From Mesorhizobium mediterraneum (lineage in GTDB: Bacteria; Pseudomonadota; Alphaproteobacteria; Rhizobiales; Rhizobiaceae), in the NCBI RefSeq assembly GCF_002284565.1, contig NZ_NPKI01000027.1:84223-148222 (forward strand): a DNA stretch of 64,000 bases, given 5' to 3'. The notes under the pieces were generated by a model, which worked only from the letters and a program-made list of their open reading frames with translations, made no database searches and was not told the DNA's origin. Made by a program: the position numbers and the translations under genes. Below, piece by piece: positions 1-8,315 of the stretch (positions are counted from its first letter, which is position 1; every line of letters starts with the position of its first letter).

Positions 1-273
1 GCCGAAATCCACTATTCCGGCACGCCCGAACTGATGGCCGACTATGTCAGGCTCGCCGTCGATGCCGGCGCCAAGATCGTCGGCGGTTGCTGCGGCACCT
101 CGTTCGCTCACCTAGCCGCCATGCGCAAGGCGCTCGACGCACACACTAAGTCGGATCGCCCGACCGTCGAGAAAATCGTCGAGCGCATCGGCCCGATGCG
201 CAACAAGCAGGCCACGGTCAACACAGCCGAGACCAGCGAAGCCCGCCGCGAGCGCCGGCGCAGCCGCGCCTGA
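1..273 (+). CDS. bmt: betaine-homocysteine S-methyltransferase, C-terminal end (partial)
   Basis: Only the last 90 codons are in the window; the reading frame is open from base 1 to the TGA at 271-273. The segment contains GGCCGT, the motif that supplies two of the three zinc-binding cysteines in the homocysteine methyltransferase (Pfam S-methyl_trans) family. Family members transfer a methyl group from glycine betaine, dimethylsulfide-type donors or S-methylmethionine to homocysteine. Assignment to the betaine-using branch is inferred from the downstream quaternary-amine genes, because the substrate-binding N-terminal part is outside the window. The last 20 residues are charged and Arg-rich (RRERRRSRA). 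Confidence 0.75.
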   Translation, partial: AEIHYSGTPELMADYVRLAVDAGAKIVGGCCGTSFAHLAAMRKALDAHTKSDRPTVEKIVERIGPMRNKQATVNTAETSEARRERRRSRA

Positions 274-333
274 CGCTTTCGGCTACCCGGCACTTTCGTC
301 GAGGCGTCACGACCAATGTCGGAATTACAATGT

Positions 334-367
334 CGAAAAAGGCCGGCAAGGTTTCCCCTGCCGGCCT
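334..367 (-). terminator. rho-independent terminator of the vWA gene
   Basis: Inverted repeat AGGCCGGCA / TGCCGGCCT (340-348 and 359-367, 10-base loop). Read on the minus strand the stem is followed by a T run (complement of the AAAAA at 336-340). It lies 75 bases beyond the stop of the minus-strand vWA gene. It could also slow plus-strand transcription coming from bmt, but the T run is on the wrong side for that. Confidence 0.7.
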
Positions 368-441
368 GCCGCACCCCGCCCGTGGGTCGGTTATCCCGTA
401 TCAGAACGATCCCATCTGAAGAAAACCGGCCATCATCGCCA

Positions 442-2562
442 CTACCGATTGCCGCCCAGCGCCGAGGCAAGGCGCACGAGCGAGAGGAGCTCGGAGCGGT
501 ACCCAAATGGGTCTGCTCCCCGGGCGGCAGTGGCAATCTCCACGATCTTGTCGTAGCCGAACTTCGCGGTCGCATCCTCGTCGCGCAGCTTCTGGCCGAA
601 CGCCGCGACGGCAACCGAGAACCGCTGGTCGGTGCTGGCCTGGTTGAAGCTCGACACCTCGTTGGCTGATGTCACCGGCGTGGTGATCAGCTTCGAGGCA
701 TCCTCGTTCGGCAGCTTGTAGCGGATCTTCACGAAGGCGTATTCGTCGGCATTGGCGACACCGCCATTGTTCACCGAAGCCTGGCCGTATCGCAGCGGAT
801 CGATCTTCTCGCCGCCGCTGCCCTTCGGCGTGATCTCGTAGATAGCGGTGACCGAATGGCCGGAGCCGATCTCGCCGGCATCGACGCGGTCGTTGTTGAA
901 ATCCTCGCGGTTCAAGGCGCGCGTCTCATAGCCGATCAGCCGGTATTCCGAGACCTTGTTCGGGTTGAACTCGACCTGGATCTTCACGTCCTTGGCGATG
1001 GTGAACAGCGTCGAGGACGCATCCTCGACCAGCACCTTCTCGGCCTCCGCCAAAGTGTCGATATAGGCAGCGGTGCCATTGCCGTTCTGGGCAATGGTCT
1101 GCATCATTTGGTCGTTGAGATTGCCGCGGCCAAAACCGAACACCGACAGGAACACGCCGGTCTTGCGTTCCTGCTCGATCAGCCGCTTCAAATCGTCATC
1201 GTCGGTCTGGCCGACATTGAAGTCGCCGTCCGTGGCCAGCATCACTCGGTTGACCCCGTCCTTGACGAAGGATTTCTGCGCCAGCCGGTAAGCTTCCTTG
1301 ATGCCCGCCTCGCCGGCCGTCGAGCCGCCGGGCGTCAATGTGTCGATGGCATTGAGGATCTTGTCCTTCTCCGAGACCTTGGTCGGCTCCAGGACAGTGC
1401 CGGCATCACCCGCGTAAGTGACGATCGAGACTGTGTCGTCGGGCCTCAACTTGCTGACCAGAAGCCGGAAGGCCGACTGCAGGAGCGGCAGCTTGTCCTG
1501 CTCGTTCATCGAGCCCGACACGTCGATCAGGAACACCAGATTGGCCTTGGGCTGCTCGGCCGGCTTGGCGTCGAAACCCTTGATGGCGACATGCATCAGC
1601 CTGGTATGCTCGTTCCATGGCGTCGGCATGACGCTGACGGTCGAGTTGAACGGCGTCGAGGCAGTGTCCGGACCTTTCCAGTCATAGGGGAAGTAGTTGA
1701 TCATCTCCTCGACGCGGACCGTGTCGGCCTGCGGCACAACACCTTCCCTGAGCGAACGCCGCACGAAGGAATAGGAGGCCGTGTCGACATCGATCGAAAA
1801 GGTCGAGACCGGGTCTTCGAGCGCGGCACGCACCGGATTGGTCTTGAAATCCTCGACGCGGTCGCGGTTTTGCTCCGGCAGCAGCATCTGGTCGGCTGGT
1901 GCGGTCGAAGGCTGAGCCATCAACCTGGATTGGGCGACAGTACCGGGCACACGGCCAATCTGCGCGGCGCCATCGGCTGCAGGAGCCGTGGTACTTGAAC
2001 CGCCAGCCAGCGCCTCGCGAGGCGAGGGCTCGGGCGCATTGCGAGCCAGCATATCCTGTTGCACCAGGCCACCAAGCGCATTCGACTCGGGCTTCGGCGG
2101 CGATGCCGGCGCAAGCGCCTCGGCCGCGGCGCGGCTTTCGGCGTCGACATCAGCTTTCTTCTGTTTGTCGGCCTCGGCCACGGTGATCGGCCCCAACGTG
2201 ACCGGCGCTTTAGCCGTGGGTTTGTCGGCCAGCGTTTCGGTGATCTTCTCGTCCCCACCAGAATGGAACGGCTGCTCCTGCAGCATATAGATGGTGGCGT
2301 ATCCGGCGATCGGCAGGGCGACGAGACCGGCAATGGCCGGGGTGGCGAAGAGCTTCTTTTGCATGATTTCACTCCAGAGCTTTTGTGCTCGCTCTATGAG
2401 ACGAAGCCCGTTCGCCGATCCTTGGGCGGCAGGTGAAGTTTTTTCGTCCAGGTCGTAAGCCCGCATGGCGGCCTCGAAGGCACGCGCCTTCGCGTCGGTG
2501 CCCGGTGCCGGTGTTGCGATGTCGCGCAGCCTGTTGAGTTCGTTATCGTCGACCATGATCAC
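442..2562 (-). CDS. vWA-domain membrane protein (YfbK-like)
   Basis: 706 residues. The N-terminal ~85 residues look cytoplasmic and are followed by one hydrophobic segment (about residues 70-92), a low-complexity Pro/Ala-rich linker to about residue 230, then a von Willebrand factor A domain with the metal-binding motif DVSGS (around residue 350) and a C-terminal domain like that of E. coli YfbK (DUF3520). Such proteins are membrane-anchored with the vWA domain outside. The gene begins with GTG overlapping the TGA of the sigma-factor gene (GTGA at 2559-2562), so the two are translationally coupled; an ATG six bases later is an alternative start. The cytoplasmic N-terminus could be an anti-sigma module; this is inference from the pairing, not from a recognised domain. 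Confidence 0.85.
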   Translation of the reverse strand: MIMVDDNELNRLRDIATPAPGTDAKARAFEAAMRAYDLDEKTSPAAQGSANGLRLIERAQKLWSEIMQKKLFATPAIAGLVALPIAGYATIYMLQEQPFHSGGDEKITETLADKPTAKAPVTLGPITVAEADKQKKADVDAESRAAAEALAPASPPKPESNALGGLVQQDMLARNAPEPSPREALAGGSSTTAPAADGAAQIGRVPGTVAQSRLMAQPSTAPADQMLLPEQNRDRVEDFKTNPVRAALEDPVSTFSIDVDTASYSFVRRSLREGVVPQADTVRVEEMINYFPYDWKGPDTASTPFNSTVSVMPTPWNEHTRLMHVAIKGFDAKPAEQPKANLVFLIDVSGSMNEQDKLPLLQSAFRLLVSKLRPDDTVSIVTYAGDAGTVLEPTKVSEKDKILNAIDTLTPGGSTAGEAGIKEAYRLAQKSFVKDGVNRVMLATDGDFNVGQTDDDDLKRLIEQERKTGVFLSVFGFGRGNLNDQMMQTIAQNGNGTAAYIDTLAEAEKVLVEDASSTLFTIAKDVKIQVEFNPNKVSEYRLIGYETRALNREDFNNDRVDAGEIGSGHSVTAIYEITPKGSGGEKIDPLRYGQASVNNGGVANADEYAFVKIRYKLPNEDASKLITTPVTSANEVSSFNQASTDQRFSVAVAAFGQKLRDEDATAKFGYDKIVEIATAARGADPFGYRSELLSLVRLASALGGNR

Positions 2563-3116
2563 ACTTCCCCGGCTGAACGCATGAGCGTCTTCAACCGTTT
2601 CTTCGCTTCATGGATGTGCCAGGAAACCGTCGTCTCCGAGATCGCCATCGCCTCGGCAGCGGCAGCGTGGCTCAGCCCTTCACCATAGACGAGCAGCACT
2701 GCGTCACGCTGCTTGCCCGGCAGCATCCGCACTGCCGCCCAAAGCGCCTCGGTCGGATCTTCAGGCTCGACTTCTCCCGAGATCAGTGCGTAAGCGCCGT
2801 AGGCGTCGATCTTGACCGTCTCGCGGGCGGTCTTGCGCATCACGTCGCGTGCCGCATTCAGCGTCATGGTGTAGAGCCAGGTGGTGAAGGCGCCGCTGCC
2901 ATGATAATCGCGGATCGCCCGGCCAAGCCGGACGCAGACTTCCTGGGCGACATCCTCGGCATCGGCCTTTTTCCCGCACCAGCGATAGGCGGCGCGATAG
3001 ACGAAGTCATAGTGCCTTTCGAGCAATTTGCCGAAAGCCCCCCTGTCTCCGCCCTTCGCCCGCCCGATCAATTCGGCGTCGGAGGCTTCGCTTTCATCCA
3101 GCATCATCGCCATCAT
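2559..3116 (-). CDS. ECF (sigma-70 family) RNA polymerase sigma factor
   Basis: 185 residues, a normal length for an extracytoplasmic-function sigma factor. Region 2 is visible as the stretch around YRAAYRWCGKKADAEDVAQE, and region 4 as the helix-turn-helix around LSHAAAAEAMAISETTVSWH near the C-terminus. It is first in a two-gene operon with the vWA membrane protein, with which it overlaps by four bases. The start has several Met codons in a row (MMAMM), so the exact start is uncertain by up to four codons. ECF factors are usually held by a co-transcribed membrane anti-sigma factor; the vWA protein occupies that place. Target genes cannot be seen. Confidence 0.9.
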   Translation of the reverse strand: MMAMMLDESEASDAELIGRAKGGDRGAFGKLLERHYDFVYRAAYRWCGKKADAEDVAQEVCVRLGRAIRDYHGSGAFTTWLYTMTLNAARDVMRKTARETVKIDAYGAYALISGEVEPEDPTEALWAAVRMLPGKQRDAVLLVYGEGLSHAAAAEAMAISETTVSWHIHEAKKRLKTLMRSAGEV

Positions 3117-3202
3117 TGCCTGTTGGACGAAGGCTAATGGCGATTCCTTGGGATGATGGAAGAAATTTTTTGGGAGGCGGTCACTTGAAGACCATCTGCG
3201 CC

Positions 3203-3940
3203 CTACCCGAGCGTCTCCGCGAACAGCGTCGTCAGCCGCTTCCAGTGGCGCTCAGCGCCGGTTGCATCGAAGGCGCTGTGGTCCGGCGCGCACCAGCCAT
3301 GCGCCATGCCGGCATAGTTTTCGATGACGTGGTCGACCTCGGCCGTGCGCAGCGCTTCGGCCAGCCGCGCCGACTGTTCGGGTGGGAAGCTGCGGTCCAC
3401 ACCAGCCGTGCCGACATAGACCCGCGCCTTGATCGACGCAGCCTTCCGATGCGGGCTGTCGGCAGCATCGCTCGCCAGATTGCCGCCATGGAAACTGGCG
3501 GCGGCAACGATGCGGTCGGGATAGGCCGCGGCTGCATTCAGCGCCCGCGCTCCGCCCATGCAATAGCCGACGGCGCCGACTGGTCCGGCCACGCCTTCGG
3601 CATCGAGCGCATCGAGGAAAGCGCCGCTGTCGCGGATGGTCATGTCCTGGGTCGTGCCGCTGAGAAGACCCGTGATGACGGCCTTGCGCTTCTCGTCGCT
3701 GAATGCGGTCTTGGCCTCGAAAGGGCCGTAGGGCGCGTTGCGGTAGAAAAGGTCCGGGACCAATACCGCGTAATTGTCGCCTGCAAGCCGTTCCGCCATT
3801 TGGTCGAGCGCCGGCCGCGGGCCAAAAGCGTCCATATAGAGGATGATAGCCGCCTTGGCCGGGGCTGCCGAGCGGAACAGACCGGCTTTTGCCAAGCCGT
3901 CGCTGGTTTTGATCTGAATGTCCCGCTTCGCCATCACCAC
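3203..3940 (-). CDS. dienelactone hydrolase family protein
   Basis: 245 residues, alpha/beta hydrolase fold. The nucleophile elbow is GYCMGG (Cys near residue 127), as in dienelactone hydrolases that use a Cys-Asp-His triad; a His in MAHGW near residue 213 fits the third triad member. Family enzymes open lactone rings, for example of chlorocatechol pathway dienelactones, but many members have unknown substrates and no aromatic pathway genes are nearby. It is a single gene convergent with nothing and separated from the sigma operon by 86 bases. The first codons (MVMAKRDI) leave the start uncertain by two codons. Confidence 0.85.
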   Translation of the reverse strand: MVMAKRDIQIKTSDGLAKAGLFRSAAPAKAAIILYMDAFGPRPALDQMAERLAGDNYAVLVPDLFYRNAPYGPFEAKTAFSDEKRKAVITGLLSGTTQDMTIRDSGAFLDALDAEGVAGPVGAVGYCMGGARALNAAAAYPDRIVAAASFHGGNLASDAADSPHRKAASIKARVYVGTAGVDRSFPPEQSARLAEALRTAEVDHVIENYAGMAHGWCAPDHSAFDATGAERHWKRLTTLFAETLG

Positions 3941-4037
3941 TCCTTTGACTTGTCGTGCGATAGATATCCGCGCAGTCCGTCAGGGCAAGTCGTAATGAGG
4001 CAACCGCATTCAAGATTCCGTGCGGCATTCGGCGATG

Positions 4038-4709
4038 CTAAAGACGCGCAAACGCCGCCATGTGAAAAGCTTGAGCCTCTGGGGGATAGCGATAGGCCGT
4101 GCCATAGGGACAGGCGTTGCGATCGAGACAACCGCCGGTTCGGCAAGGCGCGCCGTTTTGCCCACGCACATGCGCCAGACACGTTTCATGCGCGAAACCA
4201 TCCGCAGAATACGCGTCGACCGGACAGGATTTCAGGCAAGGTTTTTCCAGACATGCATCGCAAAGGTGAATCACGTCGCGAGGTTCTTGGAGCGCAATCT
4301 CGTCCTCGAACAGCAGCGCGCCGCGATAGGCGTGCCAGAGCCCGTATTGCGGATGCATGAGGATGCCGAGCGGCGACGGCTTCAGTCCCTCCGCCCGCTT
4401 CGCCCATTGCTGGAACGGCAGATACGGCCTGTCGGACGGTGACACGGCACGCGCGCCGAATTTCTTCGCCACCGCGCCGATCACTTCACGCGACCACGTA
4501 TCGAGCGGATTGGCGATGGTTTGCGGTTGGCTTCCTTTCCAGCGCAGGAAATGCGGCCACGGCGCAGCGCCCGCCTGCCCCACCAACAGCACGGATCTGG
4601 CGGCAGCGCCAGAGAGACCGGAAGGTGCTTGCTCGCCGTCCGTAAAATTGAAGCCGCCACGAAGCATGAGACCGTGAGCGGAAAGCGCAGCCGCGACGGT
4701 TTCGACCAT
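4038..4709 (-). CDS. 4Fe-4S ferredoxin-like protein
   Basis: 223 residues from the ATG at 4709. The C-terminal third has two cysteine clusters of ferredoxin type: CDACLEKPCLKSCP and a second group in CRTGGCLDRNACPYG. The N-terminal part resembles the uncharacterised domain seen ahead of such clusters in proteins related to epoxyqueuosine reductase, but lacks the full length of QueG, so it is not called QueG. The open frame extends to a GTG at 4733 which overlaps the stop of the next gene upstream (GTGA). I prefer the ATG because the upstream DNA belongs to the inserted cassette, so the native 5' end may have been replaced. A damaged partial copy lies at 5625-5815. Confidence 0.7.
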   Translation of the reverse strand: MVETVAAALSAHGLMLRGGFNFTDGEQAPSGLSGAAARSVLLVGQAGAAPWPHFLRWKGSQPQTIANPLDTWSREVIGAVAKKFGARAVSPSDRPYLPFQQWAKRAEGLKPSPLGILMHPQYGLWHAYRGALLFEDEIALQEPRDVIHLCDACLEKPCLKSCPVDAYSADGFAHETCLAHVRGQNGAPCRTGGCLDRNACPYGTAYRYPPEAQAFHMAAFARL

Positions 4710-4729
4710 GCTGCGCTCAAGGAACTCTG

Positions 4730-5548
4730 TCACCCTTCGATCCTTGAAAACGGGATTACTCCCCTTTTCTCAAGCGTCTCACGCAAATTATCGGCGTAGC
4801 GATGCGCAAACGCCTCTACTTCACCTTTGGGCCGGGCAAAATAGCGGTCATAAAGTGTTGAGTAGTCCTCACCTTGGGCGAACGGCGCTTCCACTTTTCC
4901 AAGCCAATCAACCCAGTGACCGATCTCATGCAGAAGCGTGCGATAGAGCTGCGTGGCTCGCACGGAATCGAGTGAGGTGGAAACGAGATGCTTCTTCCCA
5001 ACCCGGCTGACTTTGTGACCATCCAAACGAAGTCTGTCCAACTCTGCCGCATCCTCAGGGTCCAGCGATGTGGACCATTCGATGGTGTCGCCAACGTTAC
5101 AGGCTTCCAAAAATAAGGCCGGACCACTTTTTTCGATGGAGGATCCGCGAAAACCAAGATCGGCATAATAAAACATTCGCCCCCACGCCGGTCTGAGTAC
5201 GCGCGCTTTTCGCGTCGGTTGGCGCAAGACAAATGTTTCCAGCCCGGCCCAGTCAGCGAGAGGAACATGAGAGAGAAGGAAGATCACATCTTCGACCGAG
5301 CATGCGTGAACACACCCACCGCTCGTCTTTTCGACAATGAGTGTTACGTCCCTGCCATTCACCGTCCTGCGCAGCATCTGGCCAGGATTGAGCTGCGCCG
5401 CACACCATCCAGCGGATATCCACGGTCGGGGAACGATCATGCGGTTGTTTTGCCCATGGCCCTGCTTCGGCGTGCCAATATTCCGGTTTCGCCTGACTGG
5501 ATTGAAAGGCATCCGCACCCGTCCCCCGATAAATCGCTCATCCATCAA
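4730..5548 (-). CDS. putative zinc metallopeptidase-like protein (HEIGH motif)
   Basis: Up to 272 residues; not recognised as a named family. The clear feature is LLHEIGHWVDW near residue 210, an HExxH zinc-peptidase signature, followed about 40 residues later by acidic residues that could be a third ligand. The preceding text (YYADLGFRG, FLEACNVGD, RVGKKHLVSTSLDSVRATQLYRT) resembles no enzyme I can name. Base composition is lower in GC and codon use less biased than in neighbours, suggesting recent acquisition. The gene touches the ferredoxin-like gene (four-base overlap with that frame's earliest start) and is preceded by the broken ferredoxin copy. Start uncertain: Met codons also occur at residues 2, 13 and 37. 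Confidence 0.6.
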   Translation of the reverse strand: MMDERFIGGRVRMPFNPVRRNRNIGTPKQGHGQNNRMIVPRPWISAGWCAAQLNPGQMLRRTVNGRDVTLIVEKTSGGCVHACSVEDVIFLLSHVPLADWAGLETFVLRQPTRKARVLRPAWGRMFYYADLGFRGSSIEKSGPALFLEACNVGDTIEWSTSLDPEDAAELDRLRLDGHKVSRVGKKHLVSTSLDSVRATQLYRTLLHEIGHWVDWLGKVEAPFAQGEDYSTLYDRYFARPKGEVEAFAHRYADNLRETLEKRGVIPFSRIEG

Positions 5549-5624
5549 AGGTGAACGCCTTCAGCTAGGCGAGCGGAATAGCACGGGATCGCGGTGGCCA
5601 CCAACATGCTGGCTGCCGGTCGCT

Positions 5625-5815
5625 GAGCGGATTGATCACGGTCGTCCCCCGCCAACGCAGGAAATGCGGCCATGGCGCGGCGCCCGCCTGCCCCACCAGC
5701 AAGACGGATCTGGCGGCAGCGCCAGAGGGGCTAGGTGGAGGCGCTTCACATACTGCGAAAATTGAACCCACCGCGAAGCATGAGACCGTGAGCGGCCAAG
5801 GCCTTGCCAACGCCT
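5625..5815 (-). pseudogene. frameshifted fragment duplicating the 5' end of the ferredoxin-like gene
   Basis: This stretch is clearly homologous at DNA level to 4504-4700, the first ~65 codons of the ferredoxin-like gene: for example both contain the blocks GGATCTGGCGGCAGCGCCAG and AAGCATGAGACCGTGAGCGG, and the translated blocks LMLRGGFNF and SVLLVGQAGAAPWPHFLRW occur in both. In this copy the two blocks lie in different frames, and the first frame ends at RSM-stop, so it cannot encode the protein. Similarity stops at about 5625, inside the ferredoxin reading frame. It is a remnant of duplication or of a replaced allele, and together with the intact gene it brackets the gene at 4730-5548. Confidence 0.75.
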
Positions 5816-5878
5816 TCATAACGAGGTCGCGACCCGTGAGATTGCAACCCAAAGGACGTCACATCGGACATAGTCGCC

Positions 5879-6325
5879 TTATGAAGCTCGTAAGCTGCGT
5901 GACTCTCGTTTCGGATCGTGAGGGCGGGAACACCCCGAGACCATATGGCTCCAAGCCTTCCCCCGATCATCGACGATCGTCAACCAGCACCTAAACCCGT
6001 TTTCGTCATCCGAGCAGACAGGGGCATCAATGATATTCCGAGACAGGTCAAACTCCACCTCGATCGAACAAGTTTGAAGTTTCAAGCCGCGAACCGCGGC
6101 TTGGGCCTCAATCATGGAACGATACCGTCCTATCATCGAAGCGAAGGCTGGCAATGTCGCGGAAGACTCTTCTGACAGGTCTATTCGAATTTTGGACGTC
6201 GAATTTTCTTGTGCCAATGAATGGAGTTTGCCAACGCCCCAGTAGCCATTAACGTCGTTGTTACGGCTCACGAACGATCTGGCGATATCGATCGCAACAC
6301 CCTTGAAAACCTTCCTTCGAGCCAT
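5879..6325 (-). CDS. hypothetical protein
   Basis: 148 residues; not recognised. It starts with a basic stretch (MARRKVFKGVAIDIARSFVSRN), has no signal peptide or membrane segment, and ends with RPHDPKRESRSLRAS. GC content is visibly lower than the flanking mttB gene, like the gene at 4730-5548, so it probably belongs to the same acquired cassette. The reading frame is long for this composition and no better frame overlaps it, but there is no homology I can recall, so its status as a real gene is only moderately supported. Confidence 0.45.
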   Translation of the reverse strand: MARRKVFKGVAIDIARSFVSRNNDVNGYWGVGKLHSLAQENSTSKIRIDLSEESSATLPAFASMIGRYRSMIEAQAAVRGLKLQTCSIEVEFDLSRNIIDAPVCSDDENGFRCWLTIVDDRGKAWSHMVSGCSRPHDPKRESRSLRAS

Positions 6326-6469
6326 ATCGGTCTCCGGGCAAGCGATGTCCGAAGACGTCGGAGGGGCGGACTCAAATCATCCCTTTCGGTCCGGGTCGGA
6401 GAAGGCGCTCCGCCAGACTTCCTTGTGGATGATGTTGGCGACTTTAGCCCCGCCTGACTCGGGCTCCTT

Positions 6470-8044
6470 TCAGGTGAAGGCGTCGGCCATTGACGCCTTT
6501 TTCCTGCCGATGAAATCCTTCAGCCCGTCGTCGATGCCCGGATCGAGATACGGCGCCTCGTAGCTTTCCAACCAGCGGCGGGCGAGTTCGTTGGCGCGCT
6601 GCGGCGCGGTCTTTTCGCCTTCGGCCAACCACTGCTCGTAGGAATTGTTATCGGCGATGTTGGAACGGTAGAAGGCGGTCTGGAAATTGGCCTGGGTGTG
6701 GTCACAGCCGAGATAATGGCTGCCTGGACCCACCTGGCGGATGGCATCCATCGCCTGGCCGTTTTCCGACAGGTCGACGCCTTCCGAGAACTTCTGCGTC
6801 ATGCCGAGCTGGTCGATGTCCATCATGAACTTTTCGTAGCAGGAGGCGAGCCCGCCCTCGAGCCAGCCGGCCGAATGCAGCACGAAATTGGTGCCGGCAA
6901 GGATCGTCGAGTTCAGCGTGTTGGCGCTCTCGTACGCCGCCTGCGCGTCCGGGACTTTCGAGGCGCACAGCGAACCACCGGTGCGGAACGGCAAGCCGAG
7001 CCGGCGCGCGAGCTGCGCCGCGCCATAGGAAACCAGCGACGGCTCCGGCGTGCCGAAGGTCGGCGCGCCCGACTGCATCGAGATCGACGAGGCGAAGGTG
7101 CCGAACAGCACCGGTGCGCCCGGCCGGATCAGCTGCGTGAACGACGCGCCGGCCAGCACTTCGGCCAGAACCTGGGTCAGCGTGCCGGCGACCGTCACCG
7201 GGCTCATCGCGCCGGCGAGGATGAACGGCGTGACAATGCAGGCCTGGTTGTGGCGCGAATAGACCTTCAGCGCCCCCAGCATGGTCTCGTCGAACACCAT
7301 CGGCGAATTGGCGTTGATCAGGCTGGTCAGCACCGTGTTGTTCTCGACGAAATCGTCGCCGAACACGATTTTTGCCATCGCCACCGTGTCCTCGGCGCGC
7401 TCCGGCGCGGTGACCGAGCCCATGAACGGCTTGTCCGAATATTTGATATGACTGTAGATCATGTCGAGATGGCGCTTGTTGACCGGCACGTCGACCGGCT
7501 CGCATACCGTGCCGCCCGAATGGTGGATCGACGGCGCCATATAGGCGAGCTTCACGAAATTGCGGAAATCCTCGATCGTTGCATAGCGCCTGACGCCGTC
7601 GAGGTCGCGCACGAAGGGTGGTCCGTAGACCGGCGCGAAGACGGTGGCGTTGCCACCGATCTGCACTGAGCGCTCGGCATTGCGGGCGTGCTGGGTATAG
7701 ACGGACGGCGCTGTCTTCAACAGCGAGCGGCAGAGGCCTTTCGGGAAATGCACGCGCTCGCCCTTGACGTCGGCGCCGGCCTCTTTCCACAGCTGCAGCG
7801 CCTCGGCGTCGTCGCGAAAGATGATGCCGATCTCTTCGAGCACCGTGTCGGTGTTTTTCTCGATCAGCGCCAGCCCTTCCTCGTCCAGCACCTCATAGAC
7901 GTTGATCTTGCGCTTGATGTAGGTGAGCTGGGTGCCGGGGCCGCCACCCGAGCGCGCTGCCCGCCGGGCAGCGGCACCACCGCTGGCGGCACGTCCGCGC
8001 CGCGCGTTTGACGCTTCCTGGTCGACCGGCGCGTTCTCACTCAT
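6470..8044 (-). CDS. MttB-family (trimethylamine methyltransferase-like) corrinoid methyltransferase, non-pyrrolysine
   Basis: 524 residues, the usual MttB length plus an Ala/Arg-rich N-terminal extension (about residues 10-40). Family features include the TIM-barrel blocks SIHHSGGTVCEPVDVP, YSHIKYSDKPFMGSV and LNSTILAGTNFVLHSAGWLEGG. Archaeal MttB carries pyrrolysine at an in-frame amber codon; here the frame is uninterrupted, so this belongs to the non-Pyl superfamily whose characterised anaerobic members demethylate glycine betaine (MtgB), proline betaine (MtpB) or carnitine (MtcB) onto a corrinoid protein. The corrinoid protein gene is divergent 272 bases away. The substrate is not readable; glycine betaine is a reasonable guess from bmt, sarcosine oxidase and dimethylglycine dehydrogenase-like genes in the window. 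Start chosen at the ATG preceded by a purine-rich AGGGAAGA. Confidence 0.88.
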   Translation of the reverse strand: MSENAPVDQEASNARRGRAASGGAAARRAARSGGGPGTQLTYIKRKINVYEVLDEEGLALIEKNTDTVLEEIGIIFRDDAEALQLWKEAGADVKGERVHFPKGLCRSLLKTAPSVYTQHARNAERSVQIGGNATVFAPVYGPPFVRDLDGVRRYATIEDFRNFVKLAYMAPSIHHSGGTVCEPVDVPVNKRHLDMIYSHIKYSDKPFMGSVTAPERAEDTVAMAKIVFGDDFVENNTVLTSLINANSPMVFDETMLGALKVYSRHNQACIVTPFILAGAMSPVTVAGTLTQVLAEVLAGASFTQLIRPGAPVLFGTFASSISMQSGAPTFGTPEPSLVSYGAAQLARRLGLPFRTGGSLCASKVPDAQAAYESANTLNSTILAGTNFVLHSAGWLEGGLASCYEKFMMDIDQLGMTQKFSEGVDLSENGQAMDAIRQVGPGSHYLGCDHTQANFQTAFYRSNIADNNSYEQWLAEGEKTAPQRANELARRWLESYEAPYLDPGIDDGLKDFIGRKKASMADAFT

Positions 8045-8157
8045 GATCGTTCTTCCCTGACTTTTGTTCTGGCATAATTGTTACGGCCGCATATTGCGCC
8101 TTCTGGCCGGATCGTAGCCATGCACCCTATTCGAAACGGCCCGCCAGCGCCAACGCC

Positions 8158-8224
8158 TGTCGCAAAATCGACAAGAATTCCAATAGATTTGCGGTCGCTT
8201 TCCTTTTGCGGGAAGTCGCAAATC
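8158..8224. promoter_or_regulatory. operator-like inverted repeats in the mttB/corrinoid divergent promoter
   Basis: The 271-base gap between mttB and the corrinoid gene holds two inverted repeats: TGTCG-N6-CGACA (8158-8173) and GATTTGCG-N23-CGCAAATC (8186-8224). Both carry the string GTCGCAAA (8159-8166 and 8215-8222). The same half-site forms a tight palindrome upstream of the GlxA-type regulator gene at 22921-22942. A binding site for a dimeric regulator is inferred; no riboswitch fold was recognised here. Confidence 0.45.
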
Positions 8225-8315
8225 AGCTATGGACGCAAGGCTGTAGCGGGTTAGGTATTGACGTGATATTTGAGGCCCCGCAACTGTATCCGTGCGGCAA
8301 GGAGCTGGATTAAAA

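Noticed and set aside
3117..3202. ECF-type promoter (GGAAT ... CGTC) before the sigma factor gene
   Set aside because: The two elements are only about 13 bases apart, too close for the usual 16-17-base spacing of such promoters.
4038..4709. Epoxyqueuosine reductase QueG
   Set aside because: The protein is much shorter than QueG and lacks its N-terminal cobalamin-binding part.
6470..8044. Pyrrolysine-type amber read-through in the mttB-like gene
   Set aside because: The frame is continuous with no internal TAG, and no pyl genes are in the window, so it is a non-pyrrolysine family member.
8045..8315. Cobalamin riboswitch before the corrinoid gene
   Set aside because: The conserved B12-box sequence GCCACTG was not found and the inverted repeats look like protein sites; the cobC/cobD junction has no leader to hold one either.
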